Below, in pieces: positions 50,981 to 59,452 of a DNA stretch of 64,000 nucleotides. Both the position numbers and the translations under genes were made by a program. Position 1 is the first letter of the stretch, and each line of letters starts with the position of its first letter. The stretch comes from Ornithinibacillus bavariensis (GTDB taxonomy: Bacteria > Bacillota > Bacilli > Bacillales > Amphibacillaceae), in contig NZ_JBNPWZ010000001.1 in NCBI RefSeq assembly GCF_050433565.1, positions 496,001 to 560,000 on the forward strand. The letters are read 5' to 3'. Under the pieces are notes generated by a model. It was not told where the DNA came from and did not search any database. It worked only from the letters and a program-made list of their open reading frames with translations.

Positions 50981-51725
50981 GAAAAAACATGATGATCATC
51001 ATGTTGATGAATCGTGGTTACTCCCCTACTCCGATTTATTGACGCTACTTGTAGCATTGTTTATCGTTCTCTTTGCAATGAGTGAGATTGATACTCAAAA
51101 GTTCAAAGAGATGGCATCTGTATTTAGAACAGAATTTTCTAGTGGAAGTCCTGGTATCATGGAACAACCTATACCGGTTGAGGATGATAGCAAAGAAAAG
51201 GAAGAAAATGAGGAAGAAAAGCCTGATGAAGGAACTACAGAGGTTCTAAATCTACAGGAATTGCAAGAAAAAATTAATAACTATATTCACGAAAATAATT
51301 TAACAGAATCACTAGCAACACAGCTTTCCGAAGAAGGACTGATGATATCGATAATGAATGATGTTACCTTTGAACCAGGAAGTGCTGATGTTAATAAGGA
51401 TGGTAAGGTAATCGCCAAAGAAATTTCCCAACTATTGATCACCGATCCTCCACATCAGGTTGTCATTAGTGGTCATACGGATGACGTTCCGATGAATAAC
51501 GCAAAGTTTGGTTCTAATTGGGAACTAAGTGTAATGCGAGCTGTTAACTTTATGACATTAATTCTAGATAATAAGCAACTTGATCCAGATAAATTTAGTG
51601 CAAAGGGATATGGTGAATATAAACCTATTGTTCCTAACAATAGTACGGAAAATCGATCCAAAAACCGTCGTGTTGAAGTGTTAATTTTACCGAATTACGA
51701 TATTGCAGGTAAAATTGAAAAATAA
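50967..51725 (+). CDS. motB: Flagellar stator protein MotB
   Basis: MotB, 252 aa. One N-terminal helix carries the ion-binding Asp in PYSDLLTLLVALFIVLFAMS (Asp about residue 23). An acidic linker and a C-terminal OmpA-like peptidoglycan-binding domain follow (HQVVISGHTDDVPMNN, NRSKNRRVEVLI). It anchors the stator to the wall. Whether protons or sodium ions are used cannot be settled by eye. Confidence 0.95.
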   Translation: MRKNKKKHDDHHVDESWLLPYSDLLTLLVALFIVLFAMSEIDTQKFKEMASVFRTEFSSGSPGIMEQPIPVEDDSKEKEENEEEKPDEGTTEVLNLQELQEKINNYIHENNLTESLATQLSEEGLMISIMNDVTFEPGSADVNKDGKVIAKEISQLLITDPPHQVVISGHTDDVPMNNAKFGSNWELSVMRAVNFMTLILDNKQLDPDKFSAKGYGEYKPIVPNNSTENRSKNRRVEVLILPNYDIAGKIEK

Positions 51726-51760
51726 AAATTACTTCATTTATCCATTCAGTAATACTTTAC

Positions 51761-51808
51761 AAAAAGAGTTAGCTCCTTGTAATAATATTGCAGGTGCTAC
51801 TCTTTTTT
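51761..51808 (+). terminator. Terminator of motAB
   Basis: AAAAAGAGT (51761-51769) pairs with ACTCTTTTT (51799-51807), with further pairing of AGC/GCT and CCT/AGG inside. Confidence 0.75.
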
Positions 51809-51855
51809 GTGTTTTCTTGGATAATATTACCAAGTAATCTCTTAGCAATTACTAT

Positions 51856-51882
51856 TAAGAATCGTGCAATCCATCTCGATAT
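51856..51882 (+). promoter_or_regulatory. Sigma-D-like promoter of the second chemoreceptor
   Basis: TAAG (51856-51859) - 15 bp - CTCGATAT (51875-51882), similar to the sigma-D consensus with two or three mismatches. About 90 bp upstream of the chemoreceptor gene. Confidence 0.5.
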
Positions 51883-51970
51883 AGAGGATAGGTCTTAGTG
51901 TGGGCAGTACCTTTAACGTATAACCTCTGTCTCGTCATTAAGGAAAACTACAGAAGAGAGGTATCTATAG

Positions 51971-53665
51971 GTGAAGAATTTATTTAATTTTAAGAGTGTG
52001 AGAACGAAGGTTTTATTTGGCTTTTTAGCAGTAATAGTTCTAGTGTTACTATTGGCATTATTCATCTTAACGAATATAAATAAAGCTGTTGAGAATACAA
52101 AGGAAATGATTAATAAACAAGTACCTTTGTTAATTGCTGATGAAGAGATTTCCTTTAACATGGTAAATCGAGCTGGGCTAGTTCGATCATATTTTTTATA
52201 TGATGATTATCATGCTAGAGACTTATTTGAAGAGCAAATAGAGGAAAGTATCAATCTGGAAAATATAATCATGGAATTAAGTGATTCAAAGGATATTAAG
52301 GCATTAATTGATAAGAAGGTTGAATGGGGAACATTAATCAATGAAGCTTTTTCAGAATATGACAGTGGAAATAAAGAAGCAGCCTTAAGAATTATGCAGG
52401 ATCAAGTAAACCCACTAGAAAGTGAGATAATCAATGGGTTTAAAGATTCCGCTAAATTGAGAGAGGAGCTTATTATTGAACAAGGACAGGAAGTCATTAA
52501 AAACGGAACCTTAAGTACGGTTACTAGCTTTATAGTTTCAATACTGGTGATTATTTTAGGAGTGATAATCGCAATTATCACTTCTAAAACAATTACCACT
52601 CCTATAAAAAAAGTAATGATCAAAATGAAGCAAATGGCTTCGGGGGATCTATATCAAGATGCATTGGTTACAAGCACAAGAGATGAAATAGGCCAATTAG
52701 TTGTTGCTACAAATGAAATGCATGAAAATATGCGAGCGATGCTTAACCAAATTAATGTAGTTTCAGATATGGTTTCTGGTCAGAGTATAGAGTTAACACA
52801 ATCCGCCAATGAAGTACGTGAGGGTGCAGAGCAAATTGCATCCACTATGGACGAATTAGCTTCTGGAACAGAAAACCAAGCGAATAGTGCTGGAGATCTA
52901 TCAGCTGTGATGAATTCCTTTTCAGTTCGTGTACAAGAAGCGAATGAGAAAAGCAAACATATTGAAAAAGATTCAAAAGAAATATTACAGCTAACCGATG
53001 AAGGGAGTAGCTTAATGAAATCTTCAACCAAGCAAATGTATAAAATTGATCAAATTGTTCATGATGCTGTCAAGAAGGTTGAAGGTTTAGATACACATAC
53101 ACAAAACATATCTAATCTAGTTTCAGTGATCAAAGCTATTGCTGATCAGACAAACTTATTAGCACTTAATGCAGCAATAGAAGCAGCAAGGGCTGGCGAA
53201 CATGGTAAAGGATTTGCAGTAGTTGCAGATGAGGTTCGAAAACTAGCAGAGCAGGTCTCTTTATCAGTTAGCGATATTACGCAAATTGTGACTAATATTC
53301 AAGTCGAATCGACAATTGTGACAGAGTCCCTACAAGAAGGGTATAAAGAAGTTCAGGTTGGAACAGTAAACATTGGAGCAACAGATGAGACCTTTACTAA
53401 AATCAATCAAGCTATTTCAAGTATGGCTAAAGGTATTTCTACGATAACGAATAATCTAACAACTATTGCAGCTAATAGTCAAGAGATGAATGGCTCTATC
53501 CAGGAGATAGCAGCTATTTCTGAGGAAGCTGCTGCAGGAGTAGAGCAAACTACTGCCTCTGCACAACAAGTTAGGAGTTCTATGGAAGAAGTAGCAGTTA
53601 GTTCCGAGCAATTAGCGGAGCAATCAGAAGAATTAAATCAACTCATTCGTAAGTTCAGACTATAA
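51971..53665 (+). CDS. Methyl-accepting chemotaxis protein, four-helix-bundle sensor
   Basis: A 564-aa chemoreceptor. Helix 1 (VLFGFLAVIVLVLLLALFIL) is followed by a helical extracellular 4HB-type sensor (about 35-180), helix 2 (VTSFIVSILVIILGVIIAII), HAMP and a signalling domain with tip DQTNLLALNAAIEAARAGEH. GTG 51971 with AGAGGT upstream. The C-terminal half is very like that of the receptor at 35153 (both end in EELNxLIxxFxL), so the two share an ancestor but sense different ligands. A terminator follows. Confidence 0.93.
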   Translation: MKNLFNFKSVRTKVLFGFLAVIVLVLLLALFILTNINKAVENTKEMINKQVPLLIADEEISFNMVNRAGLVRSYFLYDDYHARDLFEEQIEESINLENIIMELSDSKDIKALIDKKVEWGTLINEAFSEYDSGNKEAALRIMQDQVNPLESEIINGFKDSAKLREELIIEQGQEVIKNGTLSTVTSFIVSILVIILGVIIAIITSKTITTPIKKVMIKMKQMASGDLYQDALVTSTRDEIGQLVVATNEMHENMRAMLNQINVVSDMVSGQSIELTQSANEVREGAEQIASTMDELASGTENQANSAGDLSAVMNSFSVRVQEANEKSKHIEKDSKEILQLTDEGSSLMKSSTKQMYKIDQIVHDAVKKVEGLDTHTQNISNLVSVIKAIADQTNLLALNAAIEAARAGEHGKGFAVVADEVRKLAEQVSLSVSDITQIVTNIQVESTIVTESLQEGYKEVQVGTVNIGATDETFTKINQAISSMAKGISTITNNLTTIAANSQEMNGSIQEIAAISEEAAAGVEQTTASAQQVRSSMEEVAVSSEQLAEQSEELNQLIRKFRL

Positions 53666-53673
53666 CATATATA

Positions 53674-53712
53674 CCAGTTATTGCCATTTTGTTCCAAAAT
53701 AACTGGTTTTTT
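53674..53712 (+). terminator. Terminator of the second chemoreceptor gene
   Basis: CCAGTTATT (53674-53682) pairs with AATAACTGG (53698-53706), followed by TTTTTT. Confidence 0.85.
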
Positions 53713-53804
53713 AAGAGCGAATTAAATTTCCAATATCTCTCGGTTGCTTTTTTATAAGAAGTTCGATAACATTGACTTTGTGTTTTTAAATCAAAAATGA
53801 ACAC

Positions 53805-53905
53805 TTGTAAAAGGCAAACTATCTGAAAAGGTAGGACGCAAAGCCTAGGGTCTAAGGTTGAAAGACTATGATAGCCTGGTTGCCGAGATGGATGTATCCA
53901 TATGA
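53805..53905 (+). promoter_or_regulatory. Cyclic di-GMP-I (GEMM) riboswitch before LuxR-type gene
   Basis: Aptamer hallmarks: AAAAGGCAAACTATC, GAAAAGGTAGGACGCAAAGC, CTAGGGTCTAAGG and GATAGCCTGGTTGCCGAGATGG. The order and the GGACGCAAAGC core match c-di-GMP-I RNAs and the copy at 42796. A TTGACT at 53772 may be the -35 box. An intrinsic terminator at 53916-53948 is the expression platform, so c-di-GMP should switch transcription of the regulator downstream. Confidence 0.9.
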
Positions 53906-53915
53906 TATTGACACC

Positions 53916-53948
53916 GGCTATTCTATTTTTTGGAATAGCTTTTTTTCT
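53916..53948 (+). terminator. Riboswitch-controlled terminator
   Basis: GCTATTC (53917-53923) pairs with GAATAGC (53933-53939), followed by TTTTTTT. It sits right after the aptamer and about 75 bp before the start codon. ACCGGC at its base is complementary to GCCG of the aptamer's closing stem, which could give the alternative fold. Confidence 0.85.
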
Positions 53949-54024
53949 TGTTAAGTATGGGGAGTCTATACATAGCGCCATTTAGGTACAAGGCAATACA
54001 GTTACTTGGATGGGGGATAAATGA

Positions 54025-54660
54025 ATGAGTGTGATAACAGTAGTTAAAGAAAAAGATTTAGTGCGGGATATCATAATAGAAAAACTACAAGAGAAATTGC
54101 CAGAGCACTCATGGAATGCAGTAAGCTCAAGGGAGCTTGAGAAACAAACTACTTGTACGTATCAAACTGATCTGCTCTTAGTGGACATACATGCAAATGT
54201 AGATTGTAAAAAAATTATAGAAGATTGTCGTAGTCACAGTACCAGAATTGCAATTTGGGCAACTGAGGGCGATCAAAATGTATTACGAGACTTTTTTCGA
54301 TATGGCTTGAATGGTTATTTTTATAATGGGATGGAATTAAGTGAACTTATCTTTGCTATTAATTCCATACTGCAAGATCAGCAGTATATCCATCCTAAAC
54401 TATCTGCTGTATTATTAAAGGATTATGTTAAACTCACTAGCGAAGAACCGGAAAGACCAAAAGGGATATTAACTGAACAGGAATGGAAGGTTCTTGAAGA
54501 GCTTGGGAAAGGGCTTAACAATTGTAGCATTGCTAAAGAATTGTTTATTTCAACGAGAACGGTTAATAATCATGTAAGTTCCATTCTAAAAAAGTTACAT
54601 GTTTCTGATCGTACAAATGCAGTGATTAAGGCCATTAAAAATAAGTGGATAACGCTATAG
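54025..54660 (+). CDS. LuxR/NarL-type regulator with degenerate receiver
   Basis: A 211-aa regulator. The C-terminal NarL/FixJ helix-turn-helix is intact (LTEQEWKVLEELGKGLNNCS, IAKELFISTRTVNNHVSSIL). The N-terminal receiver-like domain keeps an Asp at the phosphorylation position (LLLVDIH, Asp54), but the acidic pair near residue 9 is Lys-Glu-Lys and the conserved Lys near residue 101 is Asn (GYFYNG). It is probably not a normal phosphorylation target. No kinase is nearby. Control seems to be transcriptional, by the c-di-GMP riboswitch before it. ATG with GGGGGATAA upstream. Confidence 0.87.
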   Translation: MSVITVVKEKDLVRDIIIEKLQEKLPEHSWNAVSSRELEKQTTCTYQTDLLLVDIHANVDCKKIIEDCRSHSTRIAIWATEGDQNVLRDFFRYGLNGYFYNGMELSELIFAINSILQDQQYIHPKLSAVLLKDYVKLTSEEPERPKGILTEQEWKVLEELGKGLNNCSIAKELFISTRTVNNHVSSILKKLHVSDRTNAVIKAIKNKWITL

Positions 54661-54668
54661 TATCTAAA

Positions 54669-54698
54669 TGGACAGAGGATTTAACTCTGTCCATTTTT
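54669..54698 (+). terminator. Terminator of the LuxR-type gene
   Basis: TGGACAGAG (54669-54677) pairs with CTCTGTCCA (54685-54693), followed by TTTTT. Confidence 0.88.
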
Positions 54699-54699
54699 A

Positions 54700-55037
54700 A
54701 AAGGAGAAATTAGCGATTACATAAGCTGTACGAAAAGATAGAAAGATAGTCTAAATCGACCTTTTTTAAACGCAATTGTAAAATCTTCATAAATTTCCAT
54801 AATAATTAAGAAACTCCGCCTAATAAGCTTTTGTCATTTTTTGACATTAAAGGATTATTTCCGAGGAAATATCTTCATTGCTTCCTAAAGATGTATTACT
54901 CCAATTTTTTGTAATGAATAACGCTGATTTTTTTTCTAATACTCATTTCTTCAAAAATTCCAATCCGCCATCTTTCCCTATAGCTTATCCAATATGCTAT
55001 AGTAAATGAAGCAATATATCGGAGGGGGTAACAACTT
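54700..55037. other. Intergenic promoter region of the pyroglutamate operon
   Basis: A stretch of 338 bp with no ORF. Near its end a -10-like TATAGT (about 54999) and GGAGGGGG (55021) precede the transporter gene. I see no clear operator or riboswitch. Confidence 0.4.
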
Positions 55038-56240
55038 TTGGACTTAAATCAACAGCACGTACAAGAAGACCAGCTATATAAATTTATGTTAATTGCAGGA
55101 ATAATTATTGTTTCCTTTAATCTACGTCCGGCAATTACTTCTGTTGGACCTCTCATTACAACCATTCGGGATGATATAGGATTAACAAATTGGAGTGCAG
55201 GTCTGTTAACTAGCTTGCCTCTACTTGCCTTTGCGTTTATGTCACCTATTGCAGCTAAGCTAGGCAATCGTTTCTCAAATGAGCGTACAATGCTATGGGG
55301 CTTAATGATTCTCACAATTGGAATTTCCTTAAGATCAATATCCATGATTTTTTTATTGGTCGTTGGAACGATTCTGGTTGGTATTGGTATTGCAGTGTGT
55401 AATGTGCTATTACCAGGGGTTATTAAGGAAAAATTTCCTTTGAAGGTTGGATTGATGACCAGTGTGTACTCGACGGGAATGGGAACCTTTGCCGCTCTAG
55501 CTTCTGGGTTAAGCGTGCCTTTAGCCAGTGGGTTCAAATTAGGATGGAACCTTGCACTTTTCGTGTGGGTTATCCCAACACTACTTGGTATTGTAATATG
55601 GTTCTATCTTGCCAGAAAAGAAAACGGAAATAAAAACGTTGATTCTCTTAATTTTGCAGATAACTCCCATAGCTTATGGAGTAATGCATTAGCATGGCAA
55701 ATAGCTTTTTATATGGGATTACAATCATTTCTATTTTATGTGACGATTTCATGGTTGCCAGAAATTTTGCATGCAACAGGTGTTAGTATGGAGGCTGCGG
55801 GATGGATGCTATCATTAATGCAATTCATCGGTCTGCCGGCAAGTTTTTTTGTTCCGGTATTAGCTGGAAAATATTCTTCCCAACGGTTGCTAGTCGTACT
55901 GCTAGGCATATCGTCAATTTGTGGCTATTTGGGATTATTACTTGGTAATTCGCATATGGCCATGTTTATCAGTATTGTATTCTTAGGTATTGGCTTGGGT
56001 GGTACGTTTCCATTAGCACTTACATTATTAGGACTCCGTTCTCGAAATGCTCGTCAAGCTGCTAATTTATCTGGAATGGCTCAGTCGCTTGGGTATTTAT
56101 TGGCAGCTATTGGCCCGATGTTATTTGGATTTTTATTTGATATTACCCATGCCTGGACTCTTCCGTTAATAACATTAATATTTATTACGGTTTTAGTTAT
56201 TACTTTTGGATTAGGGGCAGGTCGTAACAAATTTGTGTAA
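55038..56240 (+). CDS. MFS transporter, CynX/NimT family
   Basis: A 400-aa major facilitator with 12 predicted helices and the CynX-type start FNLRPAITSVGPLITTIRDD. The TTG start has GGAGGGGG 9 bp upstream. It heads an operon with pxpB, pxpA, pxpC and pcp, which turns pyroglutamate into glutamate. It may import pyroglutamate or a pyroglutamyl compound; this is inference from context only. Confidence 0.87.
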   Translation: MDLNQQHVQEDQLYKFMLIAGIIIVSFNLRPAITSVGPLITTIRDDIGLTNWSAGLLTSLPLLAFAFMSPIAAKLGNRFSNERTMLWGLMILTIGISLRSISMIFLLVVGTILVGIGIAVCNVLLPGVIKEKFPLKVGLMTSVYSTGMGTFAALASGLSVPLASGFKLGWNLALFVWVIPTLLGIVIWFYLARKENGNKNVDSLNFADNSHSLWSNALAWQIAFYMGLQSFLFYVTISWLPEILHATGVSMEAAGWMLSLMQFIGLPASFFVPVLAGKYSSQRLLVVLLGISSICGYLGLLLGNSHMAMFISIVFLGIGLGGTFPLALTLLGLRSRNARQAANLSGMAQSLGYLLAAIGPMLFGFLFDITHAWTLPLITLIFITVLVITFGLGAGRNKFV

Positions 56241-56254
56241 GTGGAGGAATAGTC

Positions 56255-56959
56255 ATGCAAATTCAACCGAATGGGGATCAGGCTGTAATCATTCAATTTT
56301 CGGCAGATGTTTCTCTGGAAACGAATATAAAGATAAATCAATTTTGCTTGAAACTTGAAAGTTCTAACTTAAAAGGAGTAGTAGAATGGGTTCCCTCGTA
56401 TAATTCGGTTACGATTTATTACGATCCAAGTATTATTCTATATCAGGAATTAGTAGAAAGAATCAGTTTGCTTGCACAGGAAACTGATAATGATTCCCCA
56501 ATAGATCAAAGAACCATCTTTATCCCAGTATTGTATGGGGGAGAACATGGACCAGATTTACAAAAACTCGCTAATTCGAAGGGCATCTCGGAAGAAGAAA
56601 TCATTGCCCTCCACGAAGAACCAACCTATCTCATTTATATGCTTGGCTTCTTACCTGGGTTTCCTTATTTAGGAGGTCTTAATCATAGATTATCTGCACC
56701 TAGATTAGAAAAACCGAGGGCTATAGTACCAGCAGGTTCTGTTGGTATAGCGCATGGACAAACAGGAATATACCCAATTGATTCTCCTGGAGGTTGGAAT
56801 ATTATTGGACGGACACCTGTTGAGATATATAATCCAGCTCAAGCGCAAAAGGCTTTTTTATTTCAGCCTGGTGATTGGGTGAAGTTTTATCGTATTACAG
56901 AGAGCGAATATAAAGAAATAATTCAAGATAGCACCTTTCAAGTAAAAATAGTGAGGTGA
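56255..56959 (+). CDS. pxpB: 5-oxoprolinase subunit PxpB
   Basis: Allophanate-hydrolase subunit 1-like protein (KipI family), 234 aa, with the signature YLIYMLGFLPGFPYLGGL and RAIVPAGSVGIAHGQTGIYP. With PxpA and PxpC it forms the ATP-dependent 5-oxoprolinase that opens pyroglutamate to glutamate. ATG with GGAGG upstream; 15 bp after the transporter gene. In B. subtilis the homologue also inhibits the KinA sporulation kinase (KipI), so an additional role is possible. Confidence 0.93.
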   Translation: MQIQPNGDQAVIIQFSADVSLETNIKINQFCLKLESSNLKGVVEWVPSYNSVTIYYDPSIILYQELVERISLLAQETDNDSPIDQRTIFIPVLYGGEHGPDLQKLANSKGISEEEIIALHEEPTYLIYMLGFLPGFPYLGGLNHRLSAPRLEKPRAIVPAGSVGIAHGQTGIYPIDSPGGWNIIGRTPVEIYNPAQAQKAFLFQPGDWVKFYRITESEYKEIIQDSTFQVKIVR

Positions 56960-56965
56960 TTGTAA

Positions 56966-57736
56966 ATGAAAAAGAGCATCGATTTGAACTGTGATATGGG
57001 AGAGAGCTTTGGACACTTTTCCTTTGGCTATGATGAGGATTTAATGACGGCCATATCTTCGGTAAATATAGCTTGTGGAGGCCATGCAGGCGATCCAAAT
57101 GTAATGGACCGTACAGTAAGACTTGCCAAGGAACATGGGCTTGCTATTGGGGCACATCCTGGTTATCCAGATCTAGAGGGATTTGGGAGGCGTTATGTAG
57201 AATATACACCAGAAGAAATCTATCATTTTATGATTTTTCAAATAGGTAGTCTACAGGCATTTTGTCAAATACACCAAGTACCAATGACACATGTAAAACC
57301 ACATGGAGCTCTATATAATGCCGCTGCAAAAAAGCGTGAAATAGCAGATGCAATTGCGAAGTCTATTAAGGATTTGGATCAAACACTGATTTTATATGGT
57401 TTAGCTGGCAGTGAGCTTGTAGCAGCAGGGGAAAGGTATGGATTAGCAGTTGCTTCGGAAGTTTTTGCAGATAGGACTTATCAACCTGATGGCTCATTAA
57501 CACCACGATCACATCATAATGCCTTGATTCATGATCCAAAGCAAGCAGTGGAACAGGTGAAACAAATGGTATTAAAAGGTACAGTCTGCGCCATTGATGG
57601 AACGTTGATTCCCCTTGTAGCGGATACGGTTTGTATTCATAGTGACCATCCACAGGCCGTACATTTTGCGAAAAGACTAAATGAAGCATTATGGAACGAG
57701 GGACTAGCTGTTAAGCCCATTAGAGAGAGGTGTTGA
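56966..57736 (+). CDS. pxpA: 5-oxoprolinase subunit PxpA (LamB/YcsF family)
   Basis: A LamB/YcsF-family protein of 256 aa. DLNCDMGESFGHFSFG at the N-terminus and NIACGGHAGDPNVM contain the conserved acidic and His residues; THVKPHGALYN and EVFADRTYQPDGSLTPR follow. It is the subunit that acts on 5-oxoproline. It lies 6 bp after pxpB and 6 bp before pxpC. Confidence 0.95.
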   Translation: MKKSIDLNCDMGESFGHFSFGYDEDLMTAISSVNIACGGHAGDPNVMDRTVRLAKEHGLAIGAHPGYPDLEGFGRRYVEYTPEEIYHFMIFQIGSLQAFCQIHQVPMTHVKPHGALYNAAAKKREIADAIAKSIKDLDQTLILYGLAGSELVAAGERYGLAVASEVFADRTYQPDGSLTPRSHHNALIHDPKQAVEQVKQMVLKGTVCAIDGTLIPLVADTVCIHSDHPQAVHFAKRLNEALWNEGLAVKPIRERC

Positions 57737-57742
57737 CTTTTT

Positions 57743-58690
57743 ATGAATTCAACGGAAATCTTTCGGGTTATTCGACCAGGTTTAAGAACAACCATTCAGG
57801 ATCTTGGAAGAAAAGGTTATCAGCGATTTGGTATCCCTGTTTCAGGTGCAATGGATTCCTATGCAATGCAGCTAGGGAATATATTAGTGGGAAATCGAAG
57901 GAATGAAGCCTGCTTAGAAGTGGCATTAATTGGTCCAGAGTTAGTAGCAAAGACACAGCTTACAATTGCTATTACAGGGGCTAACTTTACCCCAAAAATT
58001 AATGACATACCGGTACCAATGTACAGTACAATACGAATGAATGAAGGAGACTCCCTTTCTTTTGGAAAACATCAATCCGGTTTATTTGCCTATATTGCTG
58101 TCGCAGGGGGGGTTGGGTCGCTTTCTTATTTCCATAGTAAATCGACTGATATTCAAAGCGGTTTAGGTAGAGAATTATGGAGGGATGACACTGTATTGGG
58201 ACTACCAATAAAGAGGAAGCAACGAATAAGGCTTCATCCGAAATTTATTCCAACCATATCAACTGAACTGAAGCTTGGGGTATTGGAAGGACCACACACT
58301 GCTTTTTTTTCGAATAAAATTCGAGAAAAGTTTTTTCAAACAGAATTTATCGTATTACCGAATTCCAATCGAATGGGATATCGACTGAGTTCTAGTGATG
58401 TAATATTAGAAGAGGAACTCCCAAATATTTGGTCGGATGCTGTACCACTAGGTGGGATTCAAATTTTGCCAAATGGTGATGCAATTGTTTTAATGTCGGA
58501 CAGGCAGACAGTAGGTGGTTATCCGCGAATTGGTGCGGTGATGACTACCGATATTCCAAAGCTTTCCCAGCTTATTCCAAATGGAAAGCTAAGGTTTTAT
58601 CCTGTTACAATTGAGGAAGCTCAAGCTCGTTATAGGCAAAGAGAACAGATTCTGTCCACACTAGAAACATTTCGATTTCATATAACTTGA
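57743..58690 (+). CDS. pxpC: 5-oxoprolinase subunit PxpC
   Basis: Allophanate-hydrolase subunit 2-like protein (KipA family), 315 aa: FRVIRPGLRTTIQDLGRKGY, FGIPVSGAMDSYAMQLGN, and LPNSNRMGYRL near the end. It completes the PxpABC complex. The final codons overlap the ribosome binding region of pcp. Confidence 0.94.
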   Translation: MNSTEIFRVIRPGLRTTIQDLGRKGYQRFGIPVSGAMDSYAMQLGNILVGNRRNEACLEVALIGPELVAKTQLTIAITGANFTPKINDIPVPMYSTIRMNEGDSLSFGKHQSGLFAYIAVAGGVGSLSYFHSKSTDIQSGLGRELWRDDTVLGLPIKRKQRIRLHPKFIPTISTELKLGVLEGPHTAFFSNKIREKFFQTEFIVLPNSNRMGYRLSSSDVILEEELPNIWSDAVPLGGIQILPNGDAIVLMSDRQTVGGYPRIGAVMTTDIPKLSQLIPNGKLRFYPVTIEEAQARYRQREQILSTLETFRFHIT

Positions 58691-58704
58691 ATAGAGGTGC
58701 AAAA

Positions 58705-59316
58705 ATGAAAAAACTACTACTTACTGGTTTTGAACCGTTCCTTGATTTTCCTATAAATCCAACAACAGAAATAGCTAACTACTTAAATGGTGAGTTAATA
58801 GGTAGTTACAAAATTATTGGCGAGATACTTTCCGTTGATTTTCATCAATCTGGTAGTCAAATTTTAGAGCTGATCGAAAAGCATCAACCAGATGCGATTG
58901 TATCGCTAGGTCTTGCGGCAGGTAGAAATTGTATAACCCCTGAACGTATCGCAATTAATTGTAATGATGGCCCAGTTGATAATAAAGGCCATAAACCTAA
59001 TGGGGAGAAGATATTCGAAATTGGCCAAGATGCTTACTTTTCGAAACTACCTATCTATGAAATGGTAGATAAACTAAAAAAGGAGGGACTTCCAGCAAAA
59101 ATTTCGAATACTGCTGGAACATATCTTTGCAATAATGTGATGTATCATGTTCTTCATTATTTAGCTCAACATAATCTTGATCTACCAGCAGGTTTTATTC
59201 ATATACCAGCATCACACGCCTTAGCCATAGAAAAACCAATGCCAAGCTGGTCTCAATCGGATTTACTTCGTGGCATAAAGCTAGCATTAACAAGTCTATC
59301 TGAGATGGAGAGATAG
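58705..59316 (+). CDS. pcp: Pyroglutamyl peptidase (pyrrolidone-carboxylate peptidase)
   Basis: A cysteine peptidase that removes N-terminal pyroglutamate from peptides, 203 aa. The start KKLLLTGFEPFLDFPINPT, the Glu region TPERIAINCND, the Cys in SNTAGTYLCNNVMYH and the His in GFIHIPASHA give the full Glu-Cys-His triad. ATG 58705 has GAGGTG upstream. It supplies free pyroglutamate to the PxpABC enzyme encoded before it. Confidence 0.95.
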   Translation: MKKLLLTGFEPFLDFPINPTTEIANYLNGELIGSYKIIGEILSVDFHQSGSQILELIEKHQPDAIVSLGLAAGRNCITPERIAINCNDGPVDNKGHKPNGEKIFEIGQDAYFSKLPIYEMVDKLKKEGLPAKISNTAGTYLCNNVMYHVLHYLAQHNLDLPAGFIHIPASHALAIEKPMPSWSQSDLLRGIKLALTSLSEMER

Positions 59317-59351
59317 AAAAGCCGAGCTGATTGCAGTTACTTTCTATTTTT

Positions 59352-59368
59352 AGGGGGCAATCGCCCCT
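59352..59368 (+). terminator. Short hairpin after pcp
   Basis: AGGGG pairs with CCCCT (with GC/GC inside), about 35 bp after the stop. There is no T-run, so termination would be weak. Confidence 0.4.
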
Positions 59369-59452
59369 CATCTGAATTATAGAAAAATTTATCGCGCCAT
59401 TGCTTTCCTTTTCTATATATATTAAAATTACCTAGTTAATGAGTAAACAAGA

